Below are positions 55,976 through 63,060 of a stretch of DNA of 64,000 nt, in pieces (the first letter of the stretch is position 1; every line of letters starts with the position of its first letter). Source of the DNA: Sphingomonas sp. TDK1. Its GTDB lineage: Bacteria; Pseudomonadota; Alphaproteobacteria; Sphingomonadales; Sphingomonadaceae. A program made the position numbers and the translations under genes. The stretch covers positions 62,001 to 126,000 of the forward strand of contig NZ_LXVY01000046.1 in assembly GCF_001650735.1 (NCBI RefSeq). Direction: 5' to 3'. The notes under the pieces are model-generated. The model was not told the origin of the DNA and ran no database searches. It worked only from the letters and a program-made list of their open reading frames with translations.

Positions 55976-56887
55976 CTAGCCGGCCGCCATTGCCTTGCGC
56001 CGGCAGCTATGGGGCGGCGGGGCGTCGCGCAACGCCTCCACCCGCGCACGCTGCCGCTGGAGGTACAGGTCGCGCCGCACGGCATAAGGGTCCTCGCTAT
56101 CCCGCACCGTCTGGAGGATTTCCTCCTTCTGGTCGCGGCGATCGAGGATACGGACCACGGCCGACCCGATCACATAGGGCCGGGACCGGAACGGCCCGCC
56201 GAGCACGAAGGGCGAGGCGAAGAAATCGACCATGCCGCCCACCACATCGCGCACCGTTGTCGGCCCGGCGACCGGCACATAGAGGAACGGCCCCGGCTTC
56301 ACGCCATAGAAGCCGAGCGTGTCGGAAAAGCGGTTCTGCCGCAGCGGCAGGTTGAACGGACACCGCTTGGCGACATCCACCGTGCCCGCGATGCCGAGCG
56401 TGGTATTGATGGCGAACCGGCCGACCGTCTCCACCGCCTTGCCGGGTTTCAGCTGCAGCAGATAATTGACGGCCACCACCGGCTCGCGCAAATTGGTGAA
56501 GAAGTTGCGCAGGCCCGAGCGGATCGGCTTGGGAACCACTTTCGCATAGGATCTGGAAGCCGGCCCTGTGACAGCGTCATCGAGATGCTGCGTCAGAGAG
56601 AAGGAAAGCGCATTGACCTTCTCCAGCGGATCGCCCGGCGTTCCGTGATGCCGCCCCGACACGACGATCTCGTGCTCCTGCTCCTCCGCGGCATCCACGG
56701 GTGCCGGCGCGACGATGACGGGCGTCGTCACCGCCGCCGCGAGCGCGGGGGCGACGGGAGGTACGAAGACCATCGCGCCGATCGCGGTACCCAGCATCAG
56801 CGCGGCCGCACGGGGGAAAAATCGAGGATCGGGAGCGTGGACCTGGAGGGTCGCAAGGATCTTCTTTCGTTGGCGATTCCAAACCAT
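55976..56887 (-). CDS. MlaA/VacJ-family protein without lipobox
   Basis: A 303-residue protein with the conserved MlaA core: DPLEKVNALSFSLTQHLDD, then VVPKPIRSGLRNFFTNLREPVVAVNYLLQ, GRFAINTTLGIAGTVDVA, and FSDTLGFYGVKPGPFLYVPVAGPTTVRD. MlaA normally is an outer-membrane lipoprotein that removes mislocalised phospholipid from the outer leaflet. Here the N-terminal hydrophobic stretch (AALMLGTAIGAMVFVPPVAPALAAA) has no Cys, so ordinary lipidation is unlikely. The ATG at 56887 is chosen over a GTG nine codons upstream. It follows the TolC gene by about 50 nt. Confidence 0.85.
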   Translation of the reverse strand: MVWNRQRKKILATLQVHAPDPRFFPRAAALMLGTAIGAMVFVPPVAPALAAAVTTPVIVAPAPVDAAEEQEHEIVVSGRHHGTPGDPLEKVNALSFSLTQHLDDAVTGPASRSYAKVVPKPIRSGLRNFFTNLREPVVAVNYLLQLKPGKAVETVGRFAINTTLGIAGTVDVAKRCPFNLPLRQNRFSDTLGFYGVKPGPFLYVPVAGPTTVRDVVGGMVDFFASPFVLGGPFRSRPYVIGSAVVRILDRRDQKEEILQTVRDSEDPYAVRRDLYLQRQRARVEALRDAPPPHSCRRKAMAAG

Positions 56888-56935
56888 GACGTTGCCGCCG
56901 CGGCGCTTCCGCACTCGCCCGAATAGAAAATCGGC

Positions 56936-58321
56936 TCACAGCCCGAGAACGCTCCGGTCGGCGGTGGCGGCGGCAAGGTCCGCTCGCGCCACCAGCGCCT
57001 GATACCGCGCGTCGAGCGCCCGCAACCGGGCATCGGTGGCGCTCTCCTCGCGTTGATTGATCAGGAAGAAGTCGCTTGCGCCCATATCGAAGCGGCGCTG
57101 CTCGGCGACGGCCATCCTGCCCGCAAGTTCAGCCTCCTGCGCGGCGAGATCGGCTACCCGGTCGGCACCTTCGATACCGATGGCGATGCCCTTCACTTCG
57201 ATGGCGATCTGCTCCTCCAGCATGCGGTGGCGGGTACGCAGCCCGTCGATCTCGGCCTTGGCCTCGGCGATGCGTCCGCGCGCGCTGCGCCGTTCGAGCG
57301 GCACCGAGAATTTGACGCCGACGATCGCCTCGGCGGGCGTGCGCGACGGCCCGCCCAATCCGATGGCGCCGACGTCCTTGCCCAGCTCGGCCCGTGCATC
57401 GAGCCGCGGCCGCAGGTCGTTCTCGGCGAGATCGAGCCGTGCGAGCGACTGGTCGATCCGCACCAGCACCGTCTTCAGGTCGGGCCGGAGGATGGGTCCC
57501 ACCTTGCGGGGTGCGATCGCCAGTTCGGGCAGTGCTTCGGGCAGCTGCTCGGCCGCCGGCACCAGCGGCGCCCCATCCCCATCGCGCCAGAAGAAGGAAA
57601 GCGCGTTGGCGGCCTCGGCGAATTTCTGCTCGGCCTGGGCGACCAGCGAGCGGCGGCGGGCGAGGTTCTGATCGTTCTCGGTAATCAGGATCTGCGGGCG
57701 CGCGCCGAGCTGCACCTGCCGCGCCAGCTGCGACCGACGCTTTTCGGAGAGCGCCAGCAGATCGCGATAGGTCTTGAGGCGCAGCCCGGCGACGGCCCAG
57801 GCCTGATAGGCGCTCATCGCGCGCCGCTGCACCCCGATCGCCACCATCTCGCGCTCCAGCCGGGCGACATCGACATCCTGGTCGGCGAGGCGCAGCTTGG
57901 TGCGGCGCTCGTCGGTCACCCGGTCGCGCAGCAGCGAGAAGACCGCGCCGACTTTGAACTCGCCGAGCTGGTTGGTGTAGGCCTTGTCCTCATAGACCGG
58001 GAACTTGCCGCGCGAGACGCGGTAGCCCGCGTATAGCCCGCCGCCATTGTTATCCAAGGCGCGGCTGGCCTTCGCCTCCACCACCGCGCCGTCATAATAG
58101 CCGAAGGGCCGTGTCTGCGCGTCCACGTCGAACACCACGTCGAAGGCGCCCTCGGCGCTCAGCGCCTTGCCCTCGGCCTGGCGCTGCTTGGCCAGCGCCT
58201 CGATGATCTGGGGGGCGTTCTGCGCCGAGGAGCGCAGCACCTGGTCGAGCGTCAGCGGCCCCTGCGCGGCGGCGGGCGCCGCACAGACCAGCGCGCACAG
58301 GATGAGCAGCAGCCGGGTCAT
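56936..58321 (-). CDS. TolC-family outer-membrane channel protein
   Basis: A 461-residue outer-membrane efflux protein. The signal peptide ends LVCAAPAAAQG (residue about 20). Two outer-membrane-efflux repeats carry long helical stretches (for example DQDVDVARLEREMVAIGVQRR and RIAEAKAEIDGLRTRHRMLEEQ), and no lipobox is seen. It overlaps the HlyD stop (ATGA at 58318-58321). It would provide the outer-membrane conduit for the ABC-like/HlyD pair upstream. Confidence 0.87.
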   Translation of the reverse strand: MTRLLLILCALVCAAPAAAQGPLTLDQVLRSSAQNAPQIIEALAKQRQAEGKALSAEGAFDVVFDVDAQTRPFGYYDGAVVEAKASRALDNNGGGLYAGYRVSRGKFPVYEDKAYTNQLGEFKVGAVFSLLRDRVTDERRTKLRLADQDVDVARLEREMVAIGVQRRAMSAYQAWAVAGLRLKTYRDLLALSEKRRSQLARQVQLGARPQILITENDQNLARRRSLVAQAEQKFAEAANALSFFWRDGDGAPLVPAAEQLPEALPELAIAPRKVGPILRPDLKTVLVRIDQSLARLDLAENDLRPRLDARAELGKDVGAIGLGGPSRTPAEAIVGVKFSVPLERRSARGRIAEAKAEIDGLRTRHRMLEEQIAIEVKGIAIGIEGADRVADLAAQEAELAGRMAVAEQRRFDMGASDFFLINQREESATDARLRALDARYQALVARADLAAATADRSVLGL

Positions 58322-59379
58322 TTCTTTTTCTTCTTGTAGACGTCCATGCTCTTCTCCTCGCCCTTGCCGGCGGCGGTGCCGAATTCGAGCGGGAAGTCGT
58401 TGAGCTGGCGCCAGAGTTCATAGCCCACCGGCACCGTCTCGCCCTGCACCCAGCCGCGCACCTTGGCGCCGAGGCGGACGAAGCGGTCGCCCGGCCAGGC
58501 GAGCGTGCCGGGCATCGGCTCGATCAGCACGCGGAACAGGCCGTCGGGCATGGCCGAGGGGTCGACCGAGCGCACCCGCCCGTCGAACAGGCCCCAGGCC
58601 ATGGACGGCCAGCCGCTGAGCTGGATCGCCGGCCAGCCCTCGAACTCCAGCCGTACGCGGCGGCCGGGGCGGACCAGCGCGATGTCGCGCCCGTCCACCA
58701 TCAGCTCCACCACACGCTCGGTGCCGCCCTCGGGGGCCAGCGTCGCGAGTTCGGTGCCCGCGCTGACCAAAGTCGCGCCGGCGGCGGCGTTGAGCGTCTG
58801 GATGCGGCCGTCGCGCGGGGCGCGGACGATCTGCACCGCCTGGCGGTTGAGCGACACTTCGATCCGGTTGAGCTTGGCCCGCGATTCCGCGAGCTTGGCG
58901 CCCTGATCGGCGACGCGGATCTGCGCCTGTTCGTAGTCGCGGCGCGCCGCCAGCCCTTCGTTGAACAGCGTGCGGGCGCGGTTCACGTCGATCGAGGCGA
59001 CCGCGCGGGCGCTTTCCAGCGAGGCGATTTCGGCGTGCACCTGGTCACGCTCGGCAGCGAGGCGTTCGAGCAAGGCGGGGTCGTTGTCCGAGATCTTGGC
59101 GATCGGATCGCCCTTCCTCACCGCCTGGCCATCGGTGACGAACCAGCGTTCGACTCGCCCCGGCACCAGCGCGGTGACCGACTGCACCCGGTCGTGCGGA
59201 TCGAGCGCGACCACCTGCCCCCGCCCCGGCGCGGTCTGCACCCAGGGGACATAGACCATGGTGACGCCGATCAGCGCCACGGCGATCACGATCATCCAGG
59301 CGATGGCGCGGGCGATGCGCGGCGGGCGCATGGCGGCCAGCGTCGGGAAATGGCCGATATGGTCAGGCCTGAAGGGCAT
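58318..59379 (-). CDS. HlyD-family periplasmic adaptor
   Basis: A 353-residue adaptor with one N-terminal membrane helix (AWMIVIAVALIGVTMVYVPWV, residues about 28-48). A barrel-sandwich half (LVPGRVERWFVTDGQAVRKGDPIAKI), an alpha-hairpin (residues about 100-165) and the second half (IVRAPRDGRIQTLNAAAGATL) follow. It ends with an odd run of five lysines. AGGAGG ahead of the ATG at 59379 is strong, and the gene overlaps the end of the ABC-like gene by 17 nt. It should bridge the inner-membrane ABC-like protein to the TolC homologue. Confidence 0.87.
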   Translation of the reverse strand: MPFRPDHIGHFPTLAAMRPPRIARAIAWMIVIAVALIGVTMVYVPWVQTAPGRGQVVALDPHDRVQSVTALVPGRVERWFVTDGQAVRKGDPIAKISDNDPALLERLAAERDQVHAEIASLESARAVASIDVNRARTLFNEGLAARRDYEQAQIRVADQGAKLAESRAKLNRIEVSLNRQAVQIVRAPRDGRIQTLNAAAGATLVSAGTELATLAPEGGTERVVELMVDGRDIALVRPGRRVRLEFEGWPAIQLSGWPSMAWGLFDGRVRSVDPSAMPDGLFRVLIEPMPGTLAWPGDRFVRLGAKVRGWVQGETVPVGYELWRQLNDFPLEFGTAAGKGEEKSMDVYKKKKK

Positions 59380-61054
59380 TGCCTGCCTCCTGCGCGGTGA
59401 GGGTAGCACGGAGCGCGTCGAGCGTTTCGAACCGTGCCTGGCTGGCCTTGCCCAGCCACAGATAGCCGTCGCGGCGGATCGCCTCGGGGCGGCCGGTGAA
59501 GAGAAGCACGGTGGTTCCTGCGTCGCGAAGCGCGTCGAGCGCGGCGGTCAATCGCGTTGGCGGGGTCAGATCGTAGAGCGGCCCGAGCAGCAGCACCTTG
59601 GGCCGCGCGAGCAGCGCGTTGGCCAGCTTGAGCGCCATCAGCTCGCCGATCGACAGCGGATAGCCCGACGCGGCAAGCGGCGTCTCCATCCCCTCGGGCA
59701 ACTGGCCGATGCGGGCATCGAGCCCGACCAGCGCGAGCGCATCGAGCACCCTGCCCGCCGGAATGCCGGCGCCGGCCAGCCCCAGATAGTCGCGGATGCT
59801 GATCTCGACGATGGTCGGGCGATCGAGCACGATCACGTCCGAGCGCAGGCGATAGACGTCGAGCGCCTCGAGATCGACGCCGCCCACCATCACCAGCCCG
59901 CGATCGGGCTGGAGGTTGCGCTTGAGCAGCATGGCGAGGCGGCTGTCCATCGTCGGCGCGCCGACCACGACCAGCTGGCTGGCCGCCGGGATGGTCAGGT
60001 CGATGCGGGCGTCGCCGGCCTCGACCTCGCGCAGCCGCACCTCGCCATTGCCCGGTGCCTCGCTGTTGCGGGTGTGGGTCTCGTGCGGGATGGCATAGAG
60101 CAGCGACACTTCCTCGGCCGCCGCAACCATGTCGTAAAACGCATCGAGATAGGTGCCGAGCTGGCCCAGCCCGTAGAACACGCCGGACAGGATCAGCTCG
60201 GCGGCGACCAGCTGGCCGATCGAAAGCTGCCCCTGCAGGATCAGCCAGCCGCCCATCGCCAGCAGCGCGGCGCTCGCGGTGGCGTAGAGCAGCAGATAGG
60301 CGCAGGTCTGGGTGAAGCTGAAGCGGAAGTGGCGGCGGTGCGCGGCGACATAGGCGGCGGTCATCGTCTCCGACCCGTCCATCGCGAAATCGAGATGGCG
60401 GCTCGACTTGTAGAAGCCGTTGGAGGTGCCCAGCCCTTCCAGCCAGCGCGCGGCATCGTGCTTGGCATGGCTGAGCGCCACCGCCGAGCGGATCGCGCCG
60501 GGCGACCAGAGCTGCCAGATCAGCCACACCAGCGCGATCAGGATGACGTTGAAGCCGAGGAAGAACGGGTGGTAGAAGCTGGTCACCACCAGCCCCACCA
60601 CCGATTGCAGCAGGATGGTGAAGCCGCCGATGACGAGGCTCGGCACGCTCTTCTGCACCGTCATCAGGTCGAAATAGCGGTTGAACAGGTCGACGCGGCG
60701 GGCATCGGCGAAGAAGGGGTTGCGGGCGTGGACGGCGCGGATGGTGATTTCCGCCATGGTCCGCGCGAACAGCCGCCGCTCGAACAACGCCATGATGTGG
60801 ACGCGGAGCGCCGCAAGGATGACGACGATCAGCAGCAGCGTGAACAACAGCGCCGACAGGGTGATCAGCGGCGCGGGCAGCGCGATCTTGGCAACGCTGT
60901 TGATCAGCAGCTGCACCGAAATCGGCGTCGCCAGCGAGAGCAGGCTGATCGCGATGCCATAGACCATCGCCAGCCGCAGATAGCCGCCATCGGGGCCGAT
61001 CACCTCCCCCAGCCAGCCGCGTACCTGCCCCCATCCGATCTTCTGTTTTGCCAT
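59363..61054 (-). CDS. ABC-exporter-like protein with degenerate (pseudo-ATPase) nucleotide-binding domain
   Basis: A 563-residue protein with an ABC type-1 exporter membrane domain (six hydrophobic segments, residues about 25-310) and an NBD-shaped C-terminal domain (about 335-550). The catalytic motifs are lost. The Walker A position reads VVVGAPTMDSRL (about 362-373, no GKS/T), the Q-loop region VIVLDRPT (no Gln), the signature position LSIGE, the Walker B position KVLLLGPLYDL (no DE), and the H-loop position FTGRPEA (Gly for His). The frame is intact, GTGGAG precedes the ATG at 61054, and it is tightly coupled to HlyD. It cannot hydrolyse ATP by the known mechanism. Confidence 0.85.
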   Translation of the reverse strand: MAKQKIGWGQVRGWLGEVIGPDGGYLRLAMVYGIAISLLSLATPISVQLLINSVAKIALPAPLITLSALLFTLLLIVVILAALRVHIMALFERRLFARTMAEITIRAVHARNPFFADARRVDLFNRYFDLMTVQKSVPSLVIGGFTILLQSVVGLVVTSFYHPFFLGFNVILIALVWLIWQLWSPGAIRSAVALSHAKHDAARWLEGLGTSNGFYKSSRHLDFAMDGSETMTAAYVAAHRRHFRFSFTQTCAYLLLYATASAALLAMGGWLILQGQLSIGQLVAAELILSGVFYGLGQLGTYLDAFYDMVAAAEEVSLLYAIPHETHTRNSEAPGNGEVRLREVEAGDARIDLTIPAASQLVVVGAPTMDSRLAMLLKRNLQPDRGLVMVGGVDLEALDVYRLRSDVIVLDRPTIVEISIRDYLGLAGAGIPAGRVLDALALVGLDARIGQLPEGMETPLAASGYPLSIGELMALKLANALLARPKVLLLGPLYDLTPPTRLTAALDALRDAGTTVLLFTGRPEAIRRDGYLWLGKASQARFETLDALRATLTAQEAGNALQA

Positions 61055-61127
61055 CGCTCCACCAACTCCCTTCCGGATCGGTGAAGTGCGGGCGGAGCCT
61101 TATAAGAACAATGGCACGCCGGCTATA

Positions 61128-62072
61128 TCACCGATAGGAAATACCTATATCCTTCACGCAAGCCACTAGCTCCTGCGCCAGTCTCTTATAGGCGGCGGAT
61201 CGGGCCACGCCGCTGCGCCACAGGAGGCCAAGCTCGCGATAGTGCCGCCCGGCACGGAACGGACGCGCCACCACATCGTCGCCCGACCGGATCTCCTGTC
61301 GCACATAGAGTTCGGGCAGCACCGCCAGCCCCATCCCCATGCCGGCCATCTGGCGGATCGCATCGAGGCTGGTGCCCTCATAGTCGTCGCGGACCCGCGC
61401 GCCGGCTTCCTCAGCGATGGCGATGGTCTGTTCGGCGAGCCGATAGCCGCGCTGGAGCGTGAGCAGATCCTGCCCCGCCAGATCCTCGCGCCCTATCGAC
61501 TCGCGCACTGCCAGTGGATGGTCGGCGGCCATGGCGAGGTGCAGCGGCTCGCGAAACAGCCGCTCGACATGCGCGCCGGCAGCCTGAAGCGGCAATTGCG
61601 CGAGGATGACGTCATAGGCGCCCGCTCCCAACCCTTCGACCAGCAGCGCGGGCGGATTCTCGCGGACATGCACGCGCAGATCGTGGAATTGCTGGTGCAG
61701 GCGGGCGACCAGGCGCGGCAACAGATACGCACCGATGGTGGGCGTCACGCCCAGTCGAATGGTACCCAGCAGCGCGCTATCGTCGGCGCCTGCCAGATCG
61801 CCAAGATCCTGCACCTCCAGCAGGATCCGCTGCGCACGGTCCGCCACTTCCCGGCCCAACGGCGTGAGAAAGGCCCGCGCGCCGCGTTCGACCATGGGGG
61901 CACCCAAGGCATCCTCAAGCTGCCGGATTGCCTGGGAAAGCGACGGCTGGCTGACACCGCAGACGGCAGCGGCGCGTGTAAAACTGCCCTCTGCCCCCAG
62001 CGCGACGAGATAGCGCAACTGGCGCAGGGTAACCTGCTTTTCAAAATCCAGAGACGCGGCGTTTCGGATCAT
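61128..62072 (-). CDS. LysR-family regulator, OxyR-like without redox cysteines
   Basis: A 314-residue regulator. The winged helix VTLRQLRYLVALGAEGSFTRAAAVCGVSQPSLSQAIRQLE spans residues about 14-53. The effector domain resembles OxyR (LHLAMAADHPLA; GTSLDAIRQMAGMGMGLAVLPELYV). The segment aligned by eye with the OxyR peroxide-sensing loop reads LLTLQRGYRLAEQTIAIAEEAG: the two redox Cys positions are Arg211 and Ala220. It therefore cannot use the disulfide switch. It lies 73 nt upstream of the ABC-like gene on the same strand and divergent from the EAL gene, so it may control either. Confidence 0.82.
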   Translation of the reverse strand: MIRNAASLDFEKQVTLRQLRYLVALGAEGSFTRAAAVCGVSQPSLSQAIRQLEDALGAPMVERGARAFLTPLGREVADRAQRILLEVQDLGDLAGADDSALLGTIRLGVTPTIGAYLLPRLVARLHQQFHDLRVHVRENPPALLVEGLGAGAYDVILAQLPLQAAGAHVERLFREPLHLAMAADHPLAVRESIGREDLAGQDLLTLQRGYRLAEQTIAIAEEAGARVRDDYEGTSLDAIRQMAGMGMGLAVLPELYVRQEIRSGDDVVARPFRAGRHYRELGLLWRSGVARSAAYKRLAQELVACVKDIGISYR

Positions 62073-62231
62073 CAGGACGATGGATGGCGAAGAACATGCG
62101 CTGCCGCCACAGGGATCTTCGGCGGATTCCGTCCCAAATCTGCGAGGCCTAGCAATATTCTTTTGGAATCAATTTGATAATCGCGCGCGCGCGTTTGGTA
62201 TACGTTAGCAAATCGGCGCTATGACAGGCGA
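62073..62231. promoter_or_regulatory. divergent promoter region between the LysR-type and EAL genes
   Basis: This 159-nt gap is AT-rich around 62150-62182 (AATATTCTTTTGGAATCAAT and TTTGATAAT) and then has a CG dinucleotide run (about 62181-62194). ATTCTTTTGGAAT is an inverted repeat (ATTC/GGAAT) of LysR-box type. It is a plausible autoregulatory site, but this is assigned by position only. Confidence 0.35.
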
Positions 62232-62987
62232 ATGGAAATGCGGAAGATTTGCCAGGGGTGCCGGGACGGTACCGATTTCGATCTCGCCTTCGCGATGGCC
62301 TTCCAACCCATCGTCGATACGGCAACCGGCAAGCCCTTCGCCTATGAGGCGCTGGTCCGCGGTATCGACGGGTCGGGCGCGCTCGGCATCCTGTCAAAGG
62401 TCACGGACGCCAATCGGTACGCTTTCGACCAGGCTTGTCGCGTCAAGGCGATCGAAACCGCCATGGCGGCGGGGTTGATGGAGACGGGGGCGAAGCTGTC
62501 GATCAACTTCCTGCCCAACGCCGTCTACTCTCCGGTCGCGTGCATTCAGCTGACGCTGCAGACCGCGCGCGCAGTGGCGATGCCGCTCGACCGGCTGATC
62601 TTCGAGTTCACCGAGAACCAGCTGATCGCCGACCCGGACCACGTTGCGACGATTATCGATTCCTACAAGCAGATCGGCTTCAAGGTCGCGGTCGACGATT
62701 TCGGGGCGGGCCATTCGGGCCTTGATCTGTTCGCCCGATTCGCACCAGACGAAGTGAAGCTCGACATGGCGCTGGTGCGCGGCATCGACACCGACCCGCG
62801 CCGCCGGGCGATCGTCCGCGCGATGGTGGGCCTGTGCAACGAACTCGACACGCTGCTGATCGCCGAAGGGATCGAGACCGCCGAGGAGGCAACCGTGCTG
62901 CGCGACCTCGGCGTGCGCTATCACCAGGGCTATTGGTATGCCCGGCCCGCGCTCGGTGTGCTGCCGACGATCGGTGCCGGGGCCTAG
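62232..62987 (+). CDS. stand-alone EAL-domain protein (c-di-GMP phosphodiesterase)
   Basis: A 251-residue cytosolic protein that is essentially one EAL domain. The catalytic signature residues seem intact: YEALVRG (EAL), LSINFLPNAV (Asn), IFEFTENQ (Glu), VAVDDFGAGHSG (Asp-Asp), EVKLDMALV (Lys), and AEGIETAEEA (Glu). It should therefore be able to hydrolyse cyclic-di-GMP to pGpG. A short N-terminal CQGC (Cys7, Cys10) precedes the domain and could bind a metal or act as a thiol pair. The ATG at 62232 is in frame; an ATG at 62221 is in another frame. It is divergent from the LysR-type gene. Confidence 0.87.
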   Translation: MEMRKICQGCRDGTDFDLAFAMAFQPIVDTATGKPFAYEALVRGIDGSGALGILSKVTDANRYAFDQACRVKAIETAMAAGLMETGAKLSINFLPNAVYSPVACIQLTLQTARAVAMPLDRLIFEFTENQLIADPDHVATIIDSYKQIGFKVAVDDFGAGHSGLDLFARFAPDEVKLDMALVRGIDTDPRRRAIVRAMVGLCNELDTLLIAEGIETAEEATVLRDLGVRYHQGYWYARPALGVLPTIGAGA

Positions 62988-63060
62988 TCCTGCCGCGACT
63001 TGGCCTATAGAGGAACGGTGAAGCCCGCACCGGGCGCCCATTTCTTCGCAGGCAGGATCC

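Noticed and set aside
55681..56085. Additional small genes between the MlaA-like and hybrid-kinase genes
   Set aside because: Frames are Arg/Pro-rich shadows without ribosome sites or hydrophobic pattern.
59363..61054. Type I secretion ABC transporter for a protein substrate
   Set aside because: The neighbourhood suggests type I secretion, but the ATPase motifs are gone and no repeat-in-toxin or other substrate gene is nearby.
62181..62194. CG-dinucleotide run as a Z-DNA or regulatory element
   Set aside because: Such short runs are expected in this GC-rich genome; nothing else supports a function.
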